This document shows, piece by piece, positions 48,163 to 59,440 of a stretch of 64,000 nucleotides of DNA (position 1 is its first letter; the number at the start of each line of letters is the position of its first letter). Made by a program: the position numbers and the translations under genes. The stretch lies in contig NC_134455.1 in NCBI RefSeq assembly GCF_047948215.1, forward strand, positions 152,254,575-152,318,574, read 5' to 3'. This stretch comes from Lycorma delicatula (taxonomy: Eukaryota; Arthropoda; Insecta; Hemiptera; Fulgoridae). A model generated the notes under the pieces. The model searched no databases. It saw only the letters and a list, made by a program, of their open reading frames with translations, and was not told the DNA's origin.

Positions 48163-50115
48163 AATATTGTTATACCACTTACTTAATGAACATTTTAAAA
48201 CAAATGTAAAAAGAGATGATAATCAAGTTTATTTTTTGTCATATAATAAAAAAAATTTAATAATGTTTGCTTGTTTCTAAGTGTTTTCAATAAAGAATCA
48301 TTACTGTTTATTTCCTTCTATTTTAATTTCATACTCCATTCTATACATAGTGCTAAGAAATTTAATCAGACTCTGTAAACAATAAGCTCCATTATAAATG
48401 TTGTAGAATTACATTTATCCTTATTGTTACTATTCTTCATATTTTAATTCTACATCACAAATTCATCTAAATCAGAATGTTCTAAGTCATTTTTCTTACA
48501 CCTCTTCACACTTATATCAAGACTAGAAAATACCTATAATTTCTATTTTGTGCGCAACATGTATGATTTCAGTTATACTGAAATCATTCTATCAACAGTA
48601 AGCTTTACCTAAGATCATTAGGTCATAATTTTCTCCATCAAATGTGTTGGTATTATTATTATTATAATACTGTATTTAAAAATTAACAAGTACTAACGAA
48701 AAAAAATAAAGCCAATAAAAATACTACTATCAGTAATTAATTCAACTAAAAGCTGAACTACATGGTGTTCTGGGTATATCTTATTTCCCACGTAATAATT
48801 TTAACTAGAACCCTAGATCAAAATTCTAAACATCAAATACTTCATATGTTAATTGAATTAAAAGTTCATTCACAAATTTTTATTAAAACAGCTTATGTCC
48901 TTCATACAACTCTGCAAAAACAGTAAAACAGACACACCTTGACATAATGGGAATAAAATGAAATACAGAAAAATATTGAAGCAAAAAGTCATTTTGCTTT
49001 GGTTTTGTGGGGAATGGAAAGATAATATGAAAATAAAACACATGTTGATAATTTTATTAACATATGCAACTTTATAAAAAGTTCATAGATAGAACTTACT
49101 ATGAATATGGCTCTTTTTCCTATAAGTAGCTGAAGTATAATCAAGTTTTCAGTTAGACAGCTGAACCTCAACAACAGTTTAACCAATTTTTAAAAAATGA
49201 AATGGAAAATTAAAAATCAGCTTTTTTTCAAATCTCATCCATGGGTACTAAATAGCATTTTTTACAGAATATGATTTATTCAGAAACTCTTAAGTATTAC
49301 TACATATACAAATGAGATGTAAATATGACATACTGTTTAAGTTTACTGCTCAACTGATATCAAGTTATCTACATAAATTTACACCTAAGAGTATTATCGA
49401 TATGCAGTAAAAACAATAAAAAATCTTTCAGATCAGCGCCTGGAAGCACTTAAGTTTTAACTGAATGCTTATAAACAAACATACTCAAGAGCATTCTGAT
49501 TTATACACAAAGATATATATATATAAAATTTGTTTTGTATTTAAATAATGTGCACAAGATCACTACTCTAGTTTTTACAATGAAACGGGTGTTGATGGCA
49601 CTACTTAAAACAGGAATGGCCAAAAGTTTTACAAATAAAACGACACAAGAATCATGAATGACCACCTTAGATTGATTAGATCAGATTTTGAGGAATAAGG
49701 TCATGCTTTCTCCAATACATCATAACTGTTAACTGTGTAATGTGATAAGTAATAATCTTTGGGACAGTTCCACAATAAAAAGTTGTTACTCCATTTAGCC
49801 CAAACGAACTGGCAGACAGTGGTAAATTACATGACAATCACTGAAGAAAGAAATACAAGTAAGACAAAGGATTAACTCAGAGTGACTGCATCTGACCAGG
49901 ATAGCTTGCATCCTGGTCAGTCTTGATCAGGATTGTACTTATGCCATAACTGAGCAGTATTTGGAAAAAAACTCTTTTTTTTAAACCAATTTGAAACTAA
50001 ACATTAGATTTTGTATTTTGTCTAGCCCAATTTATAAGGGTAAAATGGGAAATTAAAAAGCACAAAATTTAACTTACATGCTATGATCAGAAACTTAAAC
50101 TCTACTTTATCTTAC
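48163..50115. other. Intron sequence, nothing recognised
   Basis: AT-rich; the perfect 10-bp hairpin at 49894-49920 is the only structure noted. Confidence 0.4.
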
Positions 50116-50362
50116 CTGAATATATATCACATCCCAAAACCCATCTAGATCATTGATTGTTACTGGTGGCTCAACTTTAAATTCAAAGCGCTGAATCAAA
50201 GATCTAAACTGCTGGAATTTATCTTGAACAAGAAGTCGAGTTTGTCCAACAGCAGAATCAACTTCATCTTCAATTTCTTTTGGGAGAACTCGAGACAACG
50301 ATATTTTAGACCACATTTCACATTGCTCAATAAGATTTTTTGTTTCTTTGTCTAGTCTAGCA
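50116..50362 (-). CDS. mars: Mars/HURP exon c, core of GKAP domain
   Basis: A 247-nt exon. Acceptor ctgtttatag before 50362 (phase 2 entry), donor ATTCAG|GTAAGA after 50116 (phase 0 exit). The product contains the diagnostic GKAP core: ARLDKETKNLIEQCEMWSKI, then a conserved acidic linker, AVGQTRLLVQDKFQQFRSLI, a charged segment, and NDLDGFWDVIYIQ. These correspond to family blocks usually seen as ET..L...C..W, I..AVGQ.RLL...RF.QF..L and DL.GFWDM...Q. This is the best-conserved exon and the anchor of the whole gene model. The domain is thought to be mostly helical; in HURP this region belongs to the C-terminal half, separate from the N-terminal microtubule-binding part, which is not in the window. 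Confidence 0.92.
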
Positions 50363-51219
50363 CTATAAACAGACAAATCATAAATTAGTGGAAAATATTA
50401 AAAATATAATTAATCACATTCAAGACCTTAACCACTGATGAGTTCTCAACTAATTTTAAAATCATACAAAAAAGCTTTATAATTTGTTCATAATACATGT
50501 ATTCTTTACTTAAGTGATTATTAAAAATTATATTTAGATAAATAAAACATTCTGACAAATTTTATACATTTGCTCTAAAATGTCAAGCTTTCATCATCAT
50601 TTGAAATGAACTTAAATCTCCCAAAATAAGCAATACTTTATCAATACAAGACATCTAATTTGAAAAGATAGCATAAATAAATAAATAACTAGTCATATTT
50701 TAAAATAAAATGTTATAAATAAAAGACACTGTAAATTCTACTAGCTTATTTGCTGACTAATGTTAAGATATACATATCTGAAATAGTATAATTTTCAAAA
50801 TGGTCAAGAAAAGATTTTATTTTAGTTTTATATGAGTGTATTGTGAAACATGGATTTTAGGAACAAATATACTCTCAAAAATATGAAATTTTCCATAAAA
50901 TTTCAGAATTTTTGTACTAAAAAATTGCTTAAAGTACAATAAGAAATAGTTTAAAATCAAATGATAATAAAGTAAATGATATTATCTTGAAGCTAAGAAA
51001 ATTAATTCTGAAATACTAACTGTTTTCTAGCTAAATTTTTTACAGAAAAACATACCTTTTACTAATGTAGATTAGTTAATTGAGATCAAAGCCTATTGTT
51101 TTTTTCCATACCATAACTAAATGGGGAATGAAATAAGCATTACTCTACTACGTAGTAATACAAATTATTGAAAAAAAAAAAGTTTATTTATTCAATGACA
51201 AGGAAACAAACAAAATTTT
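50363..51219. other. Intron sequence, nothing recognised
   Basis: AT-rich, directly upstream (in transcript order) of the GKAP core exon. Confidence 0.4.
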
Positions 51220-53305
51220 AGAACATAATTCATGGCTACAGTTAGGCACTCATCTCATCTTTCTGTGAATTTTCTTATTCCAGTGGTAAAGAAATCTTCA
51301 TCTCAGTGTCCGAGACATTTTTTTACTGCATTGTAGACTCACTCATTGTTGCCAAACTTGATGACAACTCTTTAAAGAGTGAACAAAAGAAATCTGATGA
51401 TGTGAGATCGGGACTGTAAAATGGATGTATTAACACCTCACAACCCAACTTCTGAATAGCTTCTCATATCTTTTGAGTGGTACAGGGCCAGAAATTTTCA
51501 TGCAGAAGAATTTTGCTTTTTAAGAGAGGACAAAAATATTACTCCTTATTGCAAATTTCACTTTATTTTCTAGCATATCACAGTAACATTAATACGTCAC
51601 AAACAGTCAAAAATAAATTGGACCTTTTATACATGGCAGTCCAAAAAGTAATTAATTTATTTTCAGAGGGAAATTTAAAGCTTGCATATAAGTACCCAGA
51701 TGTTTTCTACTTCCCATTCAATTTCAAGTTAATTGTTGTAGTTATTGAATGTTGGTGATCATTCACGTAAAGTGTGTTTAGTAATCACCCACCATGGAAT
51801 AAAATATTGATCAACATTATGCAATTCTGTTTAAGATCTTTAAAAAAAAAATCAGCTTAGAAACATACAAAATGTTGAAAAAAGCATTTAATGTAGATTG
51901 TGTGTCATGTGCAAATAAGTTTTCATAGGCATGCTGCATTTTTGGCCGAATGAGAGAGAGAGGAAGATTAGTTATTAAGAGCAGATCAACTGAGCACATT
52001 GATTAACAACGTGGTGGTGAACACAGCGACATCATCATGAGAAGATCGTCGTATAGGAGTGCAGCAGTTGGGAGAACTCCTATACATCTCAAAAAGCAGT
52101 GAACACAATATTCTGAGTAAATGGATGGACATGAAATGCACTGCTTGTTGTTTGGTTCCGTGGCTCTCAACGCCTGACTGAATATAATACACACCACATT
52201 TATCTTTAAAGAACTATTGGCTCGCTACTAGAAGGAACACATTTTTTGCATGATGTGGTAACTGCTGATAAGTCTTGGATGTTTTATTACAATAAAAATA
52301 AAGCTCCCAGTGGAAGTAAACTTCTTCACCTAATCCAAAAAAAAACAAAAACTGCAGCAAAGTCTAAGTCATGATGACCATCTTTTTTATCATGAAGAAT
52401 TAATTTACCAACATCAGGTACCTACAGTAGCTATGGAAAAAAATTGAATAACTTCTATTGCATCATAATAATGCATATTCCCATGTCACTCAAGGTCTGT
52501 GTATTTCTGATAGAAAATATTCAAATGCTTCGGTTCGGATTTTGTGTTTGAAAAGTGACTCAAGGGCTGAAGGTAGTGTGTTGCACTTGGGGAACTATTT
52601 TGAAAAGGAACGTGTAATTGTAGACAGAAAATCAATTTTTTTTTCTAACTACAGCTGCTGTCCTTTTTTTGGATCACCTTTGTAGTCAAAAAAACACTGT
52701 TAATATCACTTTACCGGCTGATGCTGAATTTAAAATCTTTTCATGGTGGATGAACTCAGATGTTTCCATTGCATAATCTGTTGTTTGAGTTCCAGCTAAA
52801 AATAATGAATCCAAGTTTCATCACAACTTATTGTGCTATATAAAAATGTATTACCTTTTGACAAAAATTGTTGTTTGAGTTCAGTATAAATGTAACTTGG
52901 GGAGAATTTGTGATTTTGAGTTCTGTCTCAGAACCCACCTTGAACATGTTTTGCAGCAATTCAGTTCTGGATAATGGGATGAACAATGCTGATACACTAA
53001 ATTTTACCAATTTCCCAAATTTTTATGCATCTGTCGATATAAATAAAATCATCAATGCAATTTCAAAAAGTGTCAATAGAGCTTCAACCAGTCTTCTGTT
53101 ATGATGAAAATTAGTGATAGCTGTTCTGCCCAATGAAAACTGTTCAATCCCCTTGTAAAAATTAGCATAGTTAATACACTTTTTACCATACTGTTTTACA
53201 TCCACAAGTGAATTTCGGCTCGTTTTACATTTTTAGAAAGTAAAAAGCTTACCCCATAGCAAGCTGTTCCTCGGCACACATTTCAAGCAGTGCTGACATT
53301 TTGAA
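51220..53305 (-). mobile_element. Degenerate mariner split by a second mariner
   Basis: The N-terminal part lies on the minus strand at about 53300-52670: MSALLEMCAEEQ (as MSAPLEMC in the 46.6 kb element), EQFSLGRTAITNFH, then after breaks ISCDETWIHYF.LELKQQ (D1) and ILTVFFDYKGD. The C-terminal part is at about 51620-51220: a TIN..., LLHENFWPCTTQ (D2 block, usual LLHDNARPHT; D is Glu here), IHPFYSPDLTSSDFF (D3) and an eroded tail. The space between is filled by another mariner in the opposite direction. Same subfamily as 46560-48162 judged by the N-terminus. Confidence 0.62.
51990..52690 (+). pseudogene. Second mariner remnant nested in the first
   Basis: Plus strand, several frames: SLKELLARY.KEHIFCMMW-like remains, VTADKSWMFYYNKNKAPSGS (D1; usual VTADESWMFYYNPE), a run of KT.AAKSKS, MTIFFYHEELIYQHQVPTVA, LLHHNNAYSHVTQ (D2 block, D is Asn) and LGNYFEKERVIVD (C-terminal YFE signature). 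This is a different mariner subfamily from its host element. The right junction is near 52670, where the minus-strand host frame resumes. The left border is not resolved and may lie as far left as 51640. Confidence 0.6.
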
Positions 53306-53785
53306 ATAACCAAAAGAGATTATAATAATGGAAATCATTTCTAATGCCTGATATTTTCTACATCGGGGATGCCAACCTGAACATCAGAAAGTTTATTCTA
53401 TAAAATATTTTTCCCACTGTTGCTATGTCTCTTTAATTATTGAAAGATCCTGGTATTTTAAGAATTAATAATATCCCAATAAAATTTGTATTCACGATCA
53501 AGGCATCTCTCGGATATTGATCAAAATTAAACAGATAAATCCTAATCTTTTAAAAAATTGAAGTTATTTTAATAATTTCATTCATTACACTTTAATTACG
53601 ATGTAGTATAAATTATAGTTTCAATATAAATTTTTGTAGTGATAAAATATTTAAATACAAAAAACTACTTGAAATATTTTATACTTTACAAAGATCAGTT
53701 ATATTTTAAGTAAATTTCACAGAAATTATATAAGTATTTTAAATAATTATTCTATGAATAAGTGAAAGAAAGATTTCATGTACCA

Positions 53786-54595
53786 TTTGATTTTTGGTTG
53801 TCTAGGATTTAGGTATTAATGATACATGCAGCAAAAAATCCATATATGATATTTTTTTTTAACTGGGTTGAAAATAGTGATAGTTTAAAAAGATTGTATT
53901 CAATTTTTTTATATGACAAATGAAAATCAAATTAAAAGAAAAGAAACTTTATTATCTTCAGAAAAGTTAAGTTGATTTTTATTTGCAAATCCTAATTTTT
54001 TATAGATTTTTTCGGAAAATTTTGGGGTGCATAAATTAAAATCCAATAATGTGTTAAACAAAGATGGTACCAATTAATACGAAAAATAAAGTCGATAGGT
54101 GGGTGGAATATATACTATAGGTGGGTGAGTTATATGGAGGAAATGAATTACAAAATGGTGTTATAGAGGAAGAAGAGGAAGTTGAAGAGGATGAAATGGG
54201 AGAAACAATATAGAGATCTGAATTTAAGAGAGCATTAAAAGATTTGAATGGCAGAAAGGCTCCTGGAATAGACGGAATACCTGTAGAATTACTGCACAGT
54301 GCAGGTGAGGATAGATAGATTGATAGATTACACAAACTTGTGTTTAATATGAAAAAGGGGAAGTTCCATCAGACTTCAAAAAGTGTTGTAGTCATGATAC
54401 CAAAGAAAGCGGGAGCAGATAAATGTGAAGAATACAGAATTAGCTTAATTAGCCATGAATCAAAAAATTTCCTTTACTTTTATTTTTAATTAAACTATCA
54501 CTATTTTCAACCCACTTAAAAAACCAATATCATATACAGATTTTTTGCTGCATGTTTCATTAATACCTTAATCCTAGACAACAAAAAATCAAAAA
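53786..54595. mobile_element. Inverted-repeat element enclosing a LINE fragment
   Basis: The left arm 53786-53888 and right arm 54490-54595 are about 90% complementary over roughly 105 bp: GTTGTCTAGGATTTAGGTAT / (reversed) GTTGTCTAGGATTAAGGTAT, CATGCAGCAAAAAATC in both, and GGGTTGAAAATAGTGATAGT in both. Between the arms lie AT-rich sequence and a fragment of LINE reverse transcriptase. The arms themselves have no coding capacity. Confidence 0.82.
54065..54470 (+). mobile_element. LINE reverse transcriptase fragment
   Basis: Reads VDRWVEYI, GELYGGNELQNGVIEEEEEV, EDEMGETI, RSEFKRALKDLNGRKAPGID, GIPVELLHSAGE and then, shifted, KSVVVMIPKKAGADKCEEYR and LISH. This is the RT N-terminal/fingers region (KAPG.DGIP.EL, IPKK, RTISL.SH) of what appears to be the same family as the 40.8-43.2 kb LINE, and it is exactly the segment missing from that copy. 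Both ends are abrupt, as in a captured or truncated fragment. Confidence 0.8.
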
Positions 54596-54599
54596 TACT

Positions 54600-55558
54600 A
54601 ATTTAATTAATATGCTAATTTTCATTACTCTATTATTTTTCTTCTTATTAAAAAATTAATATTATTTTCACTGAGATCACTAAGATTATTATTATTTTCA
54701 CTGTTGATGCTGATCAGTGAACCTTAATTTATACTGTACTCTTTGTTTTTTATTCCGCTACTTTATTTTCCTTTTTTGATAAAAAAATTCAGATGATATT
54801 TAGCAGAAAATTCTCTTGCTTAAGAGATAGTTTGTCTAGTAATAGGAAATGATAATTTCTGCAGTTGATCTAATACCACTTACTGTTATATTGATGATTT
54901 CATGTTTTTTAAATGGAATCTACAGATGTAGTATATTATAAAATTTATGTCACAAAAATTGTACTGTGCAATGGTATCCAGTATAAATCTAAATAAAAAA
55001 ACCTAAATTACTTCTTGATCTAAGAATATTAGTTACTAACTTTTGCATTATATAACAAAACTTAAATAAATATTGATACCACACCATTGCACACACCTTA
55101 ATAAGTAACAGGAAAAATAAATTTCAAACTGTTTCTGTAAACACTCATTAAATATGATAACTGAGCATGTAAAAAGACAAGCTGCACCAAGGTGACTGGA
55201 ATTTTAGTATAGTTAAAGTGATATTCTTATCACCTGCACATGGCATCAGAGAGTTGGACATTTGGACTATAAATTTTCTTTCACATGTTAGCACATGAAC
55301 TTGCTAAAGATACCTGCCCACAGTACTCAGATTATTGAAGTCACTTATATGTATTCAAATCATTAAAAAAGTAATCAAAAGTTAAATAAAAGAAAAATAA
55401 TCAGTTCAATTTTTTAAAATAAACAGGGCTTGCTATAATTTTCCTTTGGACTACATACTTTTGACGTTTAGTGGCTTGTGTCAATAGCAGTGCCCATTAC
55501 AGAAAAACAAAAATCTCCAAAATACCCTTGCACTAATATAAATGTTTTTATAACTCAC
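54600..55558. other. Intron sequence, nothing recognised
   Basis: AT-rich, no coding or repeat signal identified. Confidence 0.4.
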
Positions 55559-55634
55559 TAATAAGGAGCAGCTTCACCCTCAACTTCTGGATCAATTGTT
55601 GATTCACGTTCTTCATAAGAGTAGTTTGATCTAT
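55559..55634 (-). CDS. mars: Mars/HURP exon b, start of GKAP domain
   Basis: A 76-nt exon with a strong polypyrimidine acceptor (ttttttctttag) before 55634 and the donor TTA|GTGAGT after 55559. Enters in phase 1, leaves in phase 2. It encodes RSNYSYEERESTIDPEVEGE followed by AAPY and two bases of a Tyr codon completed in the next exon. The resulting PYYARLDKETKNL junction lines up with the conserved PYFR.IL..ET..L start of the DLGAP/GKAP homology domain. It is too short to be noticed as an ORF and was found by following the phase upstream from the GKAP exon. Confidence 0.85.
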
Positions 55635-56590
55635 CTAAAGAAAAAAAAATCAAATGAGACACTTTTATGTTTCAGTGATACTCTAAATCATTTTGAAATT
55701 TAACTTTTCCTCTCATTTTATTAAAATAAATTCTTTTATTCAATTTAAATCAATAAAATAACTCTACTTTTAATTTAAATATTTTACATATTTATTCAAT
55801 TAACAGTGGATAAATATATCCAAATTGCTGAGATTGCTTCTATAAAATTTAACCTATTTTCATAACTTAGCACACATATGAGAATTTTTTTAAATCCTAT
55901 TTTATTTCCCTATTATGATTATTTCCTCAAAAATATCTCATTTGTAGTATTATCATCTCCTGGTCATGACGCATGAAATCACACGGCGCAAAATTTATGG
56001 GGCATGTTGACAAAGCTGATCAGCATCACAGCACTTATGGTTACGGTCGACCATCCAAGTGGTAGAAATACATCTATCACTTTGTCTTTATTATTTTCAA
56101 GCAAACTAAGTCTCCAGCCCTGAATAAACATGGTTTTAAAAATTTAAAATTCAAAAAAGTCTTTTATAATAACTCATTGGAACTTTCTCCTCAAGAAAAA
56201 TAGTAGGATGTAAACAGTCTTCCAGCTGCAATAAAATTCCCAAAATCATCCCACCAGCTCATACAACTTGAAAAATATGTTCAGAATTGTGTACTTTGTA
56301 GCTGTAAAGTGATAAAAAGTCAGTCAGGAAGAGGAATTAGGTTTTCATTCAAGTGTAAACAGTACAGTCTACAATTATGTAGAGTTGGATGTTTCCTCGA
56401 GTATCATCAAAAGCGAGGTGTTGAGGTGTCCTAATAAAAAGTAGTTGAATTTTTTCTTAGTTTTTTATATTTATTAATGGAAGGTTTTTTAAGTATAGAC
56501 CTAATTTCATTGCTGTAGTGATAGAAATAAAAATAAACAGTATGTGAGTGAAGATCAAGCTAAAATCAACATTTCTTCAGGTTAATAAGA
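55635..56590. other. Intron sequence, nothing recognised
   Basis: Mostly AT-rich, with a slightly more GC-rich patch at 55.96-56.06 kb. No feature identified. Confidence 0.4.
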
Positions 56591-56591
56591 C

Positions 56592-56690
56592 ACCACCATA
56601 TAGAAGAAATCTTCTATCTATGTGGTTACCACCATATAGAAGAAATCTTCTATCTATGTGGTTACCACCATATAGATAGAAGAAATAATG
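56592..56690. repeat. 36-bp tandem repeat containing a palindrome
   Basis: Two perfect 36-bp units (56592-56627 and 56628-56663) starting ACCACCATATAGAAGAAATC and a third, divergent partial unit. Each unit holds the inverted pair ATAGAAG/CTTCTAT, and its ends ACCAC/GTGGT are also complementary. Confidence 0.9.
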
Positions 56691-56699
56691 ACTAGGAAA

Positions 56700-58251
56700 A
56701 GATTAAAGAGACTTGCTGTATTCTTGCCTACAAAGAGTGCTTAAATTCTGACAACTGACTGGTAAATAAAACTATGTTTACATTTAAAAATTAGTTTTTA
56801 TTTTTTTATTTTTACAGATAACCATTGCAATTACTTTTAATAGAAATAAATAAAAATTTAAAAATATTACTGAACAAAGGTTCCTGTTTTCACAAATTAA
56901 AAAAATTTATCACACTTATTCTAGGGGAAAAAATCATAAATTAATTATTCTATAATGAGACTGCCAAGAACTACATTTTCAGTGCATCCTAGGTGTTTCC
57001 AGTGGACGGTAATGAATGCACAATAAGCCTAATGGCTGAAGTATCTGTAGGGTTAAGCATGGGCTTCAGGTTTGTTTAGACATACAGCATACTGTATTTT
57101 TACTTTATTGTTACTATATCTAGCTTAGAAATGTACTTCACACATTTTAATTAGACAGATGAAGTTAATGAAATGAAAGGTGAAAATATATCAAATACAT
57201 GGCAAGAAAAATTGTTTAAAATCCACTACTGATCTTTACTTTGCCATGAACTAATAAATAATCATACCTGATAATTTAATGATTTGAACAGAATATAAAA
57301 TCACACCAACTAGTACTTCTAGAATGGGAGCTGGTGGATAAATGAAAGAAAATAAACAATAAAAAAAATTTCAATCATTTTTTTTAGAAAATTGTCTATT
57401 AATGCTAAAAATATACACACAAATTTTATACATACAAAATAAACATATTAAATTGTTATATAAAAAAAATCATATCTGTTTTTGTTTTCAGAATCCAATT
57501 ATGAGTTTTACTGTATTTTAAAATTATAAAGGTGTAATTATTTTTTGATTCTAGAAATTGTTAAGAGCTCCAAATATAACACTCCAGATGAAAATAAACA
57601 CACTGAAATTTTACCACAGTTGTACAGACAATAAACAATAAATTAAAATTTTTAACTTTGAATATTTTTTATGGTGAATTTTCAAAAAGTGAAAAGAAAG
57701 AAACTACATTTGGCTTATACTATCTTAAGCGGATATAAATGGCATTAAACAAGAATTAATGAAGTTTTTTTGATGTATGGGATAAAAGGATTGCAGTATG
57801 GGGTATGAAAGTTAGTAAAGACCAGGGCAAGATCAGTGGAGATAGGAAGAAGAGTAGAAAATACATAAGTTCTTTTAGATACGTTTTTACAGTCCTTTTA
57901 ATTAAAAGGAAATAATAAGAAAATGTAAAAAAAAGTCTTAAATAAAATGAACTTTTCCAATTTGACAAATATAAACGCTTGAGTTATAAAAGAACAGGAA
58001 GAAAGAAAACTACAAGCAATAAAAATCAGATTTCTTAGCAACAATGAAGGCTAGGATCACAAGAAATGTGTAAAAGGGCAGTCACAAAAGAAAGGGTATT
58101 AGATGGATCCACCAGTTGAGCAAGTTTCAATTTTAGCTCAATATAAAAGACTCCATGGATGATGAGAGGATAAACTTCCAGAAATTTCAAGACCTAATCA
58201 TACATTACAACAAAACAAATATTCAACATATTTATTAATAAAATTACTTAC
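56700..58251. other. Intron sequence, nothing recognised
   Basis: AT-rich, no coding or repeat signal identified. Confidence 0.4.
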
Positions 58252-58665
58252 TTTGCTTCTTAGCAGAATCAATAGGGCGGGTAACAGAGCATCTTTTCTG
58301 TTTACCTCTACCTTTTGTAACAAAGGGACTGATCACAAAATTTTCAACTTCATCTGATTCAGGTGTATTAAGCACCTTAATTTCAGCTGATGCAGGTAAG
58401 ACAGGTGAAATATTAGCAACTATATTATTAAAAGTAACATCTTTGTTATCTGATGTTGGAGAACTAATTATAATTTTTTTTTCTTCAACTAATGTCGATT
58501 GTTCTGTGTGAAATCCATAGGTAACTGAAGAAAGAAAATTAGTCTCTGACTGATTAACTTTTTTCAATTTGGTTTGATCTGATTGTTTAATTTTACTTGT
58601 GGACGAATTAATTACACCAATTTCGTTATTCTTTGATATCTCAGTACCAGTGTTCTGTTCATTAT
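58252..58665 (-). CDS. mars: Mars/HURP exon a (first exon in window)
   Basis: Open for 414 nt. The acceptor is tttttgttgcag before 58665 and the donor is CAAA|GTAAGT after 58252. Entry and exit are both phase 1. It codes for a low-complexity, Ser/Thr/Asn- and Lys-rich stretch beginning DNEQNTGTEISKNN and ending SVTRPIDSAKKQ. There is no recognisable fold, and it looks like the disordered linker that precedes the GKAP domain in HURP/Mars. The frame is open back to the acceptor without an initiating ATG, so this is an internal exon and not the gene start. A region of this kind is expected to diverge fast, so its assignment rests on phase continuity with the next exon (codon A|AT, Asn) and on the strong splice sites. 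Confidence 0.75.
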
Positions 58666-59440
58666 CTGCAACAAAAATTTATTTTATTTCAGTATGAAAT
58701 TACCTCACAACAGAATTTAGGAACTAATACAATTGACTGTTGGTGTTCTAGGTAAGACAAACATTTTTATACACTGAATCTTAACAACCAAAGTTCATTG
58801 ACAATACGAGCGTCAGAAGCAATTTAAAAAGTAATACTTTTATAAAAAACAATCAGGAAATAAAAAATTTGCCACTTGTAATGACAACTGATTAGTAACT
58901 ATGCTATTAATTCATTCAGATGATTGTGACTATTAAAGAGTAACATAAATATACACTATCATTTTAGTGCCAGAATTAATGTAATTAAATTAATTTAATG
59001 ACCAGGTATAATTCAACATCTTATACAGTTCTTAGTTAACAAAAAGTTAACACTAAGTAATACACTAACCCTGATCTATAGTAAATAATGAATCTTCTAT
59101 GTCTTGAAACTAAATCCCTCATATATTAATGAAAATGTACAATATGCTCAGCTGCATGTTGTGAACTGTTTGGTAGCAGCATGGTTTTATTAATTTTTAT
59201 ATATTTTATTGAGGTCTGTTGTACAATCATACACGCATATGTCATTGATGTTTCAGTAAAATGGAGCACCATCACAACTTCGCAGAAGTAGCCTTTAACA
59301 GTATATTTAAATTCTCACTTGCCAAATTAATGAGCATTTGTCTCCCCTTTACTTTATCCGTGAAGATATTAAAGACATATTGAATCAGATCTGCTCTATG
59401 TCACAAGATGAAATGATGGTTGTAATAATGAAATTTTTTT
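58666..59440. other. Intron or upstream sequence, no exon identified
   Basis: An exon ending in phase 1 must exist upstream of 58665 on the minus strand; I found no convincing one here or further on, so it probably lies beyond 64000. Confidence 0.35.

Larger units (their letters stand above)
10950..58665 (-). other. mars: Mars/HURP-like (DLGAP family) gene, 3' part, 8 exons
   Basis: Gene model assembled by eye from splice sites, phase and family similarity. Exons in transcript order: 58665-58252, 55634-55559, 50362-50116, 43378-43219, 34664-34557, 26919-26741, 16844-16442, 11023-10950. All junction phases agree (1,2,0,1,1,0,1), giving 552 codons plus TAG. Exons 2-4 carry the GKAP/DLGAP domain (ETKNLIEQCEMW, VGQTRLLVQDKFQQFR, DLDGFWDV, then VEKLHSQFSKLQ...NNW). 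Known for the family: HURP/Mars are microtubule-associated proteins of the mitotic spindle. DLGAP1-4 instead end in a PDZ-binding tail, which is absent here (the protein ends RIVRK), so Mars/HURP is preferred. Introns are 2.6-9.9 kb and full of transposons. The first exon seen starts in phase 1, so at least one upstream exon lies beyond 64000. A variant poly(A) signal (ATTAAA, minus strand) sits at 10456-10461, unproven. No paralogue is visible in the window. Confidence 0.85.

Noticed and set aside
59041..59120. Upstream exon of the Mars/HURP gene (minus strand)
   Set aside because: An acceptor-like TTTACTATAG is present, but there is no exon of sensible length with a phase-1 donor; nothing supports it beyond chance.
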